Assembly: GCA_013339765.2 (NCBI GenBank)
Contig: CM023449.1
Span: 39,588,387-39,652,386 of the forward strand
Length of the DNA: 64,000 nt
From: Haemaphysalis longicornis
Lineage: Eukaryota > Arthropoda > Arachnida > Ixodida > Ixodidae
Direction of reading: 5' to 3'
Part shown: in pieces, positions 42,100 through 52,419 of the stretch
How the letters are laid out: the number at the start of each line of letters is the position of its first letter
Numbering within the stretch: the stretch's first letter is position 1
Notes under the pieces: generated by a model
What the model saw: only the letters and a program-made list of their open reading frames with translations
Told to the model about the DNA's origin: nothing
Databases searched by the model: none
Translations under genes and position numbers: made by a program

Positions 42100-43604
42100 T
42101 GGTAGCTACGATCGTTATGGGAAGGCTTTCGCAAAACCACGAATCACGCAGAAAAAAAAATATCTCCACGCCATGAACGATGCCGAGTGTGCGAAGCACT
42201 GGGACGCAAGTTGTGTATTCCCTGTGTGATGAGCGTCATCATCCGTGCGTGCTGATGCACTTTGAATTCTAAATGATTTTGAGGTTCAGTAAACGCACTG
42301 TAAATGAAAAGCGCATCACAAAAGACAATTTGCGTCCCATTACGTCGCACCTTCTGCATCGTTCGCGCCGTCTTTTCCGCGAATTATCGTTTGTGGCCGT
42401 TTTCAGTGTTGCTAAGCGAAGAAATTGATCACTAAACTTTTCAACAAATACCGTCTATACTTAGGCCATGTTTCATGCAAAAAAATTAACCTAATAGTGC
42501 TGATTACCAGTTCGTGTTTCCTCGCCGGCCCTAACGGTGATAGACGAGCGCAAATAGCCGGCTGGTGCTCTGTATAACAATCGCTAAAATAAAAGTGTCT
42601 TGCCTCGCTATACTCGGGAACAAGTTGAGAACGGCACCAGCTCATGTACGGTATCACTCCGCCTAAGCGACGGACCCGGATGTCAACGGGCGCGCGCGTT
42701 TTGAAAGGAGACTGCCACGAGTGCGTGAAAGCGTCTGCCTTTTCTCACGTAGTTTGTTTGCTGTTGCTGCAGTAGTTTATAAGCATATTAGGTCCAAAAG
42801 GATACCAAAACGGCTCGTGCCATGTTCAAAATATTCCCAGTAACGCGTTACTTGTGCTGCGCGGAGTGACATCCGGCTGCGGTGATGAGGCACAGCGGCA
42901 ACTTCGGTGCCGTTCTTAAGCTGTAACCGAGTATAGTAGCGGCTTGTTGTGTCTACTCTCGCCGTGCCCGCGCGTGCATGCGCAGTCGGGTACCGGTCCC
43001 GCCACCCCTAGCGTAGAGCCCACTAGCCGCTATGCAAACTCTACTATACCCCACTTCCGTTTCTCCTCTGCTCCCGCGTTCCCAAATCTTGGATGCCGCC
43101 ATGGCGTGCCCGATTTCCGTTGGTGGTCTTTTGCCGGCTCGGTTAGCACCATTGGGAGTGCATGCGGGGCATGCATATCGAGATAAACATCGATATAAAC
43201 AGCATAGTTCTAACAATCCGCGATATATGCTAATTGGCAATCCAGCTACAGGCGCGACACCTTATAGCCCTAGGTTTTTTTTTTTTTTTTCGTCTTTTAA
43301 AGACTCTTCCTTAAGTTACTTAAAAGCAAAAAATTAGAATAATAATTTACGGGCCATCTTCACTAACGTGAAACCTGTGGACAGCGAAGCATGCAGTGTA
43401 TAAGAGTATTTAAAAATTCAAAGTCTCTCTCTCTCGCCCCCTACGGCGCGCACTGATTGAGCGCCGGAGAAGCGCCGGTGCAAGGAGCAATCACGCGCTT
43501 GCTAAGACGGTGGCGACGTCACTGCGTTGAACCGGACTTGAGCAATTAAATGAGACAGACTGGCCATAGTCTGTCTTTGTGTCACACGCAGCAGCATGCT
43601 AAGT
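42100..43604. other. unassigned, partly repetitive
   Basis: CTCCACGCCATGAACGATGCC with GTGTGCGAAGCACTGGG at 42164-42205 resembles CTCCACGAAGTGAATGATGACG with GGGCGAAGCACTGGG at 25914-25955, so a dispersed repeat edge is present. A T-run lies at 43275. Nothing else is identified. Confidence 0.4.
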
Positions 43605-44305
43605 AGCGCGAGGCGTTGGAAAACTAGTGTCCCGCTGTTTTCCTACTCTCTTTTATTCTGATCAAAAATAAAGTTTCACTCCTCCTCCTCCTCCTGTTTT
43701 CCTTTCGCACGCGTTTTTGCCCATGCAGATGAAACGTAGCGCGAGGCGTTGGAAAACGAGTATCCCTGTGTGTTCTTTTTGCGCACGTTTTTGCCCATGC
43801 AGATAGAATGTCGTTGCGAGAGGCGTAAGAGAACGAGTATCCCGGTGTGTTCTTTTCGCGCGCGTTTTTGCCCATGCAGATAGAACATAGGGCGAGGCGT
43901 TCGAAAACGAGTGTCCCGGTGTGTTCTTTTCGCACGTGTTTTTGCCCATGCAGATAGAACGTAGGGCGAGGCGTTCGAAAACGAGTGTCGCGGTGTGTTC
44001 TTTTAGTACGCGTTTTTCTCCATGCAGATAAAACGTCGAAGCGCGAGGCGTTGGAAGACGAGTGACGCGGTGTGTTGTTTTAGTACGCTTTTTTTCCCAA
44101 GCAGATAAAATGACGTTGCGCGAGGCGTTGGAAAACGAGTGCCCGGTGTGTTCTTCTCGCACGCGTTTTTGCCCATGCAGATGAAACATTCTAGCGCGAG
44201 GTGTTAGAAAACGAGTGTCGCGGTATGTTTTTTTAGTACGCGTTACGTTTTAGTGTGAGGCGTTGCAAATCGTGTCCCGGTGTTTTAGTACCGTGACTAC
44301 AGGAG
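43605..44305. repeat. ~77-bp minisatellite, about eight to nine units
   Basis: The unit contains GCGAGGCGTT, GAAAACGAGTGTCCCGGTGTG, TTCTTTT, CACGCGTTTTTGCCC, and ATGCAGAT followed by AAACGT. Starts of GAGGCGTT fall near 43611, 43743, 43817, 43895, 43970, 44045, 44121, 44199 and 44258. Open frames in it are repeat artefacts. Confidence 0.92.
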
Positions 44306-45136
44306 ACGCCGTTCCTCCGACCCCCTAAGATGGTTCGCCCCTAAAATCTGACCGTCTCTCGCAAAATCCAATCATCCGCAAATTTTGAAATATTTATTCA
44401 TCAAGAAGTAATGTATAGGCCAAACCTTTCCAAATGAGATTACGGACTGGGCCCTGCACTCATGCAGGGCCAAAAAAAATTGACAAAAGTAAAGTAATAA
44501 AACATACACATCCAATTGCTTTTACTGTACAAAAAAATTTAAAATTCAGTTGAATTTCGAAAATCGGCATGACATTTTTTTATGGAAAAAGCGCCAGAGG
44601 GAAGTGAAGGGCCCGTTGTCTGAGAGCGGGGGAGGGGGGGGGGGGGGCCGTATAGTCACAGTGGACGCAGAAGACAATCGTCGTTCGACGACAGCCGCAG
44701 CGGAGCAAGCAGATACGCGGCCATTTTTTTTCGGAAAATATATCATTCTTTTAATGGTCTAGAAAACTTTGCAATTTTAACTCCTACACACAGGACACGA
44801 CTGGGTATTTTGTTTTCTATTTGATGTGAGCATTACAGCTTTATGACTGTGCTCTGCGATGTTCTTCACCGCTTACCCTATGGGCGTTCTTTGTCGCAAG
44901 CATGTGTCGCACGGCCCTCTCTACAAGCAACCGTTTCACTTTCTGGATGAGACTGGCCTAAAACGTATTCTGTAGTTCATGAAGCCGTCTGCATTCCGTC
45001 ATTTGTTTTCCCTACTTTGTTTCTTTCTGTAGACCTGTGTGTAAACTTGAGCATTTGTTTTTCCATTCCTTTTATGCCCTGTGACAAAAAGGCGCAATAA
45101 AAGAAAGCGAACGTTGCGATCACTCTTGCTGCTTAC
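44306..45136. other. unassigned stretch
   Basis: Contains a G-run at about 44629-44647 and AT-rich flanks. No gene is supported. Confidence 0.45.
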
Positions 45137-46399
45137 TAGTATAGTGGTAACAATAAAACTGCGCAAAAGGACGGGACGGAAGAGGAGGACAACAAACCAG
45201 GCGCAGACTCACAACTAAATTTATTCAGAAACAGCCTACGCACCTATATACTACTCTTCCGTGCACATGCGCACAGTCGCATGCATTTAATCACAAGGAC
45301 GCCTTTAAAAATTCATACTCACTACAATACAAAGATAGTGACGCTTCGCTAACGCAGTTATCACCATTTTTTCGTATATGAAAGGCCTCTATTAGTTCCC
45401 TTGCCACCTTTTGTTTGCTCCGGCCCAGCACTGTAGTTTTTTCCAGTTGCGGCTTGCAGGACTTGTTTTCACAGTTCTTGCAGTGGTGCGGAAGGTGCGA
45501 GCCAGTTCCATTCTTTATTGACAACTGGTGCTCTCTTAGCCGGTCGTTTAAACATCGGCCAGTTTGGCCGATGTAAACCTTCCCGCATACAAGCGAAATC
45601 ATGTATACAACCCCAGTTGCGCAACCCACATACGGTGTGGTATGTCCCTTCAGGCAGTCTTTTTTGTTGTCCGGTCCTCTCAGGATCTTGGGGCACAAAA
45701 CTAGCCAACTTCCGGGGGGCAGAGAAGACTACCGGCACTCTGTGCCTGTTGGCTACATTTTTGAGGTTGTGTGCCACCCTGTGAACATAGGGTACAACCA
45801 CCGGGGTTTTGCGCTTAGGGGTGTCCTTCGTGTATGCGGCCCTGCCCTTCACCTTCTGTAGCAACGACTCGGCTACCGCTGTCAAAACGACCACAGGAAA
45901 GCCAGCCGTCTGCAGCCGGGCAACCTGAGCGACGAAGCTCTCTTGCACCCTGTGATGGCATGACTTCGTCAGAGCACCTTGTAGACAAGAACACGCAATG
46001 GCCCTTTTAACAGTCTTGGAGAGCGCGGAACCATACGGAAGCAGGCCTTTCCGCACTCTTGGCTGGTACAACCAACAAACGTGGTCTGATAAAAGCGTCA
46101 TGTTAATATCTAAAAACTGCAGGCAGTCATTGTGAGGCAGCTCATGGGTGAAAGATAGACCTTTCCGCAATCGTCTAAACTCGCCTAAAATCTTGTTAGT
46201 AGCGTCCAGGTTAGTTAATACCGGTGATGCCTTTACAAAAACCAAGAAATCATCGACATATCTAAAAACTTTAAGTACTATTTCTTCGTCAAGGTCACGC
46301 TCTAGATTTCGATCAATTCCGTCCCGTCCTTTTGCGCAGTTTTATTGTTATCATGGAACACCAACTAGCCCAACAACGTGCTTTACTTAGTATAGTGGT
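45137..46399 (-). mobile_element. Penelope-like element, 5'-truncated, with target duplication
   Basis: The target duplication TAGTATAGTGGT is at 45137-45148 and 46388-46399. Inside, a 33-bp perfect inverted repeat lies at 45148-45180 and 46318-46350 (TAACAATAAAACTGCGC...). The coding part on the minus strand has the end of a reverse transcriptase and a GIY-YIG nuclease, the combination that defines Penelope-like elements. About half of a normal coding region is missing at the 5' side. The 37 bases between the right inverted repeat and the duplication (with GTTGGGCTAGTTGGTG on the minus strand) resemble other Penelope ends in this window. Confidence 0.92.
45291..46312 (-). pseudogene. Penelope-like RT C-terminus and GIY-YIG endonuclease
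   Basis: From about 46280 the minus strand encodes KVFRYVDDFLVFVKASPVLT, the RT catalytic YVDD block. It continues with a thumb region (GLSFTHELPHNDCLQFLDI; LLPYGSALSKTVKRAIACSC; VPYVHRVAHNLKNVANRH) and then changes frame near 45690. The GIY-YIG domain follows: VVYMISLVCGKVYIGQTGRC, NDRLREHQLS and a Cys/His cluster HHCKNCENKSC. The domain ends at 45291. Such elements make one protein that nicks DNA and reverse-transcribes. The frameshift and 5' truncation make this copy inactive. Confidence 0.92.
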
Positions 46400-46603
46400 T
46401 TGGATTTAGGAAGAAATATGAAAAGAGCGAAGAAAGGTAATGAGTAAACTTGCTCTACGCCTTGACACGTGTGGTATATCTACCTTGCAGGTGCACCCCT
46501 GCTGTGTGTCCTCCTCGCCGAACGGCAGCGCGTCGAGCCGAGTTGCGGCACCTTTCCCTCGAACCGTCCAAAATCGAAGCCGCGAGCCTGCTACCCGCTT
46601 AAT

Positions 46604-49025
46604 ATGGCTGGAGCTCCCCGAGGCCCACGTCTTGACGGTTTACCAAACGCGGCTCCGATTCCGCCACTCGGACAATCTCCGAGCTTGCGTCTCCCTCCAC
46701 TCTCGGCATCGCCAGGTCAAGGTGCGCCCGGTGCCATTCCCCCAGCTTCGGTCACAGGAAGTCGGAGGGGATCCGGCACGGGCCTCCCGGCATCTGGAAC
46801 GCCGACTCGACAGTTCCCCCCTCCTGCTCCCCCAGCGGCGGCCACGCCAACTTGGCAACCCCCAGATCCTGCTCGTCTGGGTTCGGCCACGCCAACTGGG
46901 CAACCCCCAGATCCTGCTCGCCTGGGTTCGGCCCCGCCAACTTGGCAACCCCTCGGTCCTGCCCGCCCGGCTTCGGCCACGCCGTCTCGGGAAGCCTTTC
47001 CCGTCGAATCACCGCCGCAGTACGCTGCACCGCCACCCGCGCCACCGACGACCGGGCCCAGCCAGCAGCCGCAGCCGCAGCAGGGAACCGGCACCGCAGA
47101 CATGGTACCAGGCGTGCCTTCCCGAGTCTGCCAAGAAGGAGTACCTGTCGGCGGTAAAGGCGTACGAGCAGCAGCTGGGGCCGAACATTCTGCGGGGCAA
47201 GATGTACATCGAGAGCATGCCTGCGGATGCTGTGCCGCCCGAGCAGAGGTTTTCTACGCGGACAGTGGCGCCGGGAATGGTGCCGGAAATGGCGCCCGGA
47301 GCGGAGTGCGGGTACAACACGGCAATGGGCATGGGACCGGGTCAACCCTGCGGATACGGCACCGGCAAGCCAATGGGCGGCGGCTACGACGGCGGGAGGC
47401 CAATGGGCAGCGGCTACGGCCAGCCCATAGCCTTAGAACGACCGTCCAGTGGCACGAGTTTGGCCCGCGCAGCGTAGCAGCGAGGGGTTTAAGGAATTCG
47501 CGGAAATGCACTCGGCGCTGAAATTTGCGGAGCTTGCCGAATTGCGGCCTGAAGTCAAAAGACTGATGGACAGGGGAGGCCGTTTGGAAGACATTATCAA
47601 CCTTCCCCGAAATTACGAGGGACCAATGGTACAGTCCGGCAGCGGCTACGCCGGGCCGCCCATGAGAACGCCAGGCACGTTTGAAATACCGATGAATGCG
47701 GCTGGGGGCTTCGGAAGACAGCCCATGCCTGGATACGACCCACCGATGCGACTGGCTCCCGATTACGCCGGTCCGCCAGATCGTTGCGATGGTCCACTAG
47801 GTCGCTACGACGGTCCGTCAGACCGGTACTACGGTCAGTATGACCGCTACTACGGTCCACCACAGCGCTACGGCCGTCCACCAGATCTCTACGACGGTCC
47901 ACCGGCAAATGTGAGGTCTTATGGAAGACGTGCTTTTCCTGGTGAGAATTCGCGAAGAGTCTGGGAAGGCGAGTTGCCGGGGCGGGCCGCACCAAAGCAG
48001 CACTCGCCGAAAACGGCGTTGGACCTCTTACACAAGATACGGGAGGACATCCAGGAGCATTGCGCAGACGGCATGTCCCATGAAATGCAGCGAGAAGTCA
48101 CGGGGTATGAAATTGGTGAACAAGAGGAACGCCGGGTCCGAGTCGGCAGTGTGCCGCTGAGGACTACGTCCCCGCGAGGAATCCGCGACGACGAAATTGA
48201 ATCGAGATCTCGGCGCTTTCGGGACGACTACGACGTCCCGAGGAAAAGCCCGTCGTCGCCACGGCGACAACCCTCGAGGAGGCGGCAGGAGTCGTCGTCT
48301 TCGACTTCCTCATCCTCCGACGACAATTGCGACGTTCGCGCACCTCTCGGTGGCGCAAGGATGATTCAACCAAAAGCTTCAAGTCTCGGTCGAAACGACG
48401 GCCTAAATCTATGACTAGAAGGTCGCCTTCGTCGTCCAGCTCTTCCTCTTCGGGCGGCCGAAGACGCGGGAAGGGCAAATCTGCGAAGAAAAAGTCCTCC
48501 TCGTCGTCCTCCAGCTCCTCTTCGGACGCTCGGCGGGGGAAGAAAAAAGGCGAAGGGGTCGAGTTTAAACGAAGCGTCACCGGGCGGATGTCATCACAAG
48601 CGCAGAAGGACCTGGAGAATATTCGTAAGCATTGCGAGGCGGTGGTAAAATCCCTAAGTTCCACGCGGGGTGGCAACGGCTGCCCCCTCTTAAATCTTCT
48701 GGGTATACGGACGCGCGAACAGGCGAGTCTTAACAGACCGCCATCGAGGAACACCGTAGACACGCTACCGATGTACGGGACCGAAGAGAGGAGCCGTTCG
48801 CGAAATTTTGGCGGCGAGATGACGGCGCGCAATGGCGTCTCGAGGCCGGCGTTGACGAGCATCTCCATTTCGACATCGAGGAATTTGGGCCGCGAGGTGG
48901 AGGGCTGCGACAGCGGCGTCACGAGGCCGCCATCGAGGAGCTTTGGCGAGCAGGCGCAGCGCATGCGTTCTCATGGATCTGTTTACAGATACGACAGCAA
49001 GCCGTCGGCCTTCAAAAGGGATTAA
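46604..49025 (+). CDS. unrecognised Pro-rich, Tyr/Gly-rich and Arg/Ser-rich protein, frame-shifted
   Basis: A coding region of about 800 codons appears in consecutive frames. From ATG 46604 a Pro-rich part repeats PTWQPPDPARLGSA. Near 47050-47110 the frame shifts to SAKKEYLSAVKAYEQQLG and Gly/Met-rich repeats. Near 47470 it shifts to EGFKEFAEMHSALKFAELAE, then Tyr/Gly-rich DRYYGQYDRYYGPPQRYG. Near 48320 it shifts to an Arg/Ser-rich low-complexity part (RRSPSSSSSSSSGGRRRGKG) and a C-terminal tail ending YRYDSKPSAFKRD at 49025. A good acceptor (ATCTACCTTGCAG) lies before 46491, so this may be a large last exon. Consistent composition across the shifts suggests assembly indels or a recent pseudogene. 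No known family is recognised. Confidence 0.55.
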
Positions 49026-49363
49026 AGAATGCCAACTACCAGACTTGTCTTACTCGCACACTTAATTTCTTGCAGGCGCGCTCGGTGTGGGAGCAGTTTT
49101 TATCGTATTGACGTAGTATGAGTAGCCAACATCACTATACTGACCATACTGCAGCATTGCTACTGGACAGTGCTTTACCATTCTACTTCTGGGTTATTCC
49201 CGTTTGTGCTCTGCGATGGTCAACGCACTGCCCTAGAAGCCTCTCGTACAAATTAAGGGTCTGGCTGCTTTCAGTCTAGTTTTGTGCCGTGTAAACCTAT
49301 AGAACCCATAGAAACATTATTGTTTGTTTTATTGTTTGTTTTGTTTGTTTTATTTTTAACCCC
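49026..49363. other. unassigned, probably 3' flank of the preceding gene
   Basis: AT-rich with TTGTTTGTTTTATTG repeats at 49320-49355. No AATAAA signal is clearly placed. Confidence 0.4.
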
Positions 49364-50104
49364 TTAAAGGGACACTGAAGTGAATTTGTCAAGCTCCCGT
49401 TTTTGCTTGGACTGCGTAGACTGGCTCAAATTAGCACACTTTTCATCGTTTATCCGGTTGACAAATCGGTAATTATTTTACAAAGCGCGAAAGAAGAAAA
49501 CTACCATGCGCGGTTTGCGGCGGCCGCACCAACTAAAGCTGTGACGTTAGGAGGAGCGGGCACCGTGATTGGACGATGCCCAAAGTGAGCAACCAAACAA
49601 GTTTCGGTTTCGGTTCTGTAAAACACAACTGGTGGCGTTGTTGGATGGGAATTCTCAATAACTCAGTAATCATCGTACCGCGCTTCTGCCATGTTGTCAG
49701 CTGTGAAAATGCATAAAGATAAGCCTCCCAGGACGGCTTGGAATCGTAGCATTCACTAGCCGAGGCCTACGCAGTGCATGGACGCCCTCCGCGTACCCGC
49801 AGACGCCCAAATGTCATGCGCTTTTCCCCCATATTTGGAGCTTGCCTCACTCATGCCTGTACCGTAAAAAGCGTGTTCGCACCAGGCCAAGGGTCTGTTC
49901 ATTCTGGCCTGTGCCCACTGCCCGCAAGCAGTCGGTGCTTATGGCAACAGCACGCCAACGAGAACTCGCTAGCGCGCCAGTGCCAGCCTGCGCGCGTTTT
50001 GAGAACTAGTTCGTGTAGCCATGAACGTTGCGGCCCCCCAAAAAAAGGTGTACTCAATGTAGAAAACATCGGCAGAAAACGGAAAAGTTAACTAAAAAAA
50101 AAAA

Positions 50105-50191
50105 GCACGAACCCGCGGGGACTCGAACTCGTAAATTGCAAAACACTTGCGACAACACACCTAGCGCCCCAAACTACTAGACCACGAGACC
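50105..50191 (-). pseudogene. tRNA-like pseudogene or SINE head at the LINE target
   Basis: The minus strand reads GGTCTCGTGGTCTAGTAG, then a long variable part, box B GAGTTCGAGTCCCCG and a T-run at 50091-50101. T-stem pairing is poor, so it is not a working tRNA. The LINE tail joins exactly at its first base. Confidence 0.5.
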
Positions 50192-50278
50192 TTTTTTTTT
50201 TATTGCATATTTTGTCAACAACACACACTTTACAAAATCAACCTTTGAGGTTGAGGACAATAAACCTTCGCCAAACTT

Positions 50279-50883
50279 TTAGTTGGCGCTGAAATGTTGG
50301 TGCACTTTCATTACACTAAGCTCATTTAACAAACACAAAAATTCATGATCACAATCATCATTATTCACCACATCTCGAAGACTACAGACGTCTTCAACAA
50401 AATAACTATTTACAGACCGCGCGTTAACTGAATTGTGACGAACGTCCATTCTGCTACGCCATATTACGTGCAAACCTAAAAGAAAGAGCAGATCGTATGG
50501 AATACTGTCCGTGTTTACTGAAAGGTATCTAATTCCTTCGGCTGTTAGTGGCAAATCTTTTTTTATAGTTCTTTGAAGGACGTCCCAGAAAAAGACTGCG
50601 TCCCAGCAATCCAGGAAAACGTGCTCCACATTTTCGGGTCTATGCACAAAAAGCAGCCTGAACCCCACGGTAAAAACAGCCCCCTTCGCTCTTCCCATGT
50701 CAGTACCGGAAGGGTGTCCGTGTGAAGCTTAAAGAAAAACGTCTTTGCAGCCCCTCGCACTGCCATTTTTTTACCCTCTTTAAAACGTTGCGGCCGGTGC
50801 TGTCACGGTATCTGGATCGGTAGATTGGTTCGGGGAACAGGGATTCAGTTAGGTCTCTAGCATTTTTTCTTGGAGCGCTTACC
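50279..50883 (-). pseudogene. LINE ORF2 C-terminal part (sense 3' segment)
   Basis: In two frames it encodes LTESLFPEPIYRSRYRDSTG, RNVLKRVKKWQCEGLQRRFS and then FFFKLHTDTLPVLTWEERRG, GFRLLFVHRPENVEHVFLDC and WDAVFFWDVLQ. The C-H-C spacing and 'EHVFLDC' are typical of LINE C-termini that contain a zinc-binding cluster. The stop is at 50279. AATAAA and the A tail follow near 50192-50205. Confidence 0.85.
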
Positions 50884-51175
50884 GTCACCGTCGTTTTGTG
50901 AAACCCTAGTGTGAAAGTTGGCTATTCTGCAGTGCGTTTTAACTTTTAGACGCCATCAGTGAGCCAATGAAAGCCTCGCTTTCAAAATCGACGCAGAAGA
51001 AACGGGCACGGGCGGCAGACTGCTCCAGCCGTCACGCATTCATCAGTTTGGGGCACGACGATCGAGCGCCAGCCCCGGCCCATCTGCTCGTTAAAGTCTC
51101 CCTGAAAAGCGCCTCCGTCTCACCGATTTCGTGGCTCAGACTTCACTTCCGGCCCCCAGTGGGTGCGGACGTGCG

Positions 51176-52332
51176 ATGGCTAGCTCCGCGCAAGGCGATG
51201 CTGCGGCTATCTCTGGCCGCGCTGGCCGCTCGTTCGGCGAGCCGACCGGTTATCGCTGGCTGCTGCCCACTTTGCCTTCGGATGATAGCATGAAGGCGTG
51301 CGTTTTTCTGCATTGTGACCCATCGAAGCGCCCGTACCATATCGACAATTTTTGTGCACCGTTCCGTGAATTGGACTTACTGAAGGAAGTGGGAGGCATT
51401 GGGCCTTTCCAGATGAACCACATCTGGCTCGTCAAGTTTCGCACCCCGGCTGCGCGTGAGCGGATTTTGAAAGAAAGGATCGCTGCAGGTGAAGGGACAT
51501 TTCTGTGCGGTAATCGCCCCAATCCACCAGGACGTAATTTTAAGGTGCACTGGGTGCCATTTTGACATTACTGGCGAGTGTCTGAGCCGTGCACTGAGTG
51601 ATTTCGGCGACGTCAAGAGTGTCAAGCATGACGCCAGGGGCGGCCAACGGCTTCGAGATGGCGGAATCGACCACACGGGTTGTCCAGATGACGCTCAGGC
51701 CGGACGTCACTCCGGACGAACTGCCGCACGTGATGAAATTCTACAGCGGCCAGGTGCCTGTCGTCGTGCCGGGACGGGCGCCGCTGTGCTTGCGGTGCAA
51801 GCACACTGGTCACATGAGGCGCGACTGCCGTGCGCCGCGGTGCTTCAAGTGCCGTTCTTTCGGTCACACGGCCGCTGAGTGTGTGCCGACGTACGCCAGG
51901 GTGGTTGGGGGAAAGGAGGAGGACCCTGAAGTGAACGAGAACTTGATGGAACCCGAGGAAGCGGAGGCGGCTTCGAAAGCCGAATCCCAAACGACAGTGC
52001 AAAGCCCGGAACAACAAGGAGCGGCAGCGGCGGCAACGCCACCCGAGCCAGGCCAGGACGAAGAAGAACAGGACATTGACAAGGCGAAAACTACGCAGCA
52101 ACAACAACTGGAAGAAGGGAACGGTGCAGCCGATGCAAGTGTGGAAGCCATGGATGCCAAGGAAGCACCAGCAAAGAGACGACGGAATGAGGGGGAGGAC
52201 TTCACCAAGGAAAGTAACGAGCAGAAATTGAAAAGAATGGAACACGAATGCAGAAAGGCAGCAGCGGGAAAGGGCAGGTACGGTAAAGAACCCCGGTCCG
52301 TGTCTTTGACACATCTGCAGCGAATGAAGTAG
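51176..52332 (+). pseudogene. LINE ORF1, gag-like with CCHC knuckles
   Basis: Starts at ATG 51176 (MASSAQGDAAAISGRAG). An RNA-binding-type region follows (MKACVFLHCDPSKRPYHIDN, VGGIGPFQMNHIWLVKF). Two frame changes occur, near 51500 and 51645. It then has two CCHC zinc knuckles (CLRCKHTGHMRRDC and CFKCRSFGHTAAEC) and a long acidic, Gln/Ala-rich tail to 52332. ORF1 proteins of LINEs coat the RNA. The shifts make this copy non-functional unless they are sequence errors. Confidence 0.88.
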
Positions 52333-52419
52333 AAGCCGACAAGGTTTTTTTTGTCTTTGTTACAGTAGCTATTTCGTTTGTTTGTTTGACACCATGCCGT
52401 CAGAGTGCTACTATGCCTT

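Noticed and set aside
43662..44189. 175-codon frame with repeated ICMGKN...EKNTPG words
   Set aside because: Translation of the 77-bp minisatellite.
43605..44305. CRISPR-like array
   Set aside because: Units are contiguous without unique spacers, the genome is eukaryotic, and no cas genes are present.
46752..47345. 197-codon minus-strand frame
   Set aside because: Shadow of the GC-rich plus-strand Pro-rich coding region.
48164..48964. 266-codon minus-strand frame
   Set aside because: Shadow of the Ser/Arg-rich plus-strand region; its acidic and Leu-rich composition is the complement of the RS repeats.
51622..52314. 230-codon minus-strand frame
   Set aside because: Shadow of the LINE ORF1, whose plus strand has clear CCHC knuckles.
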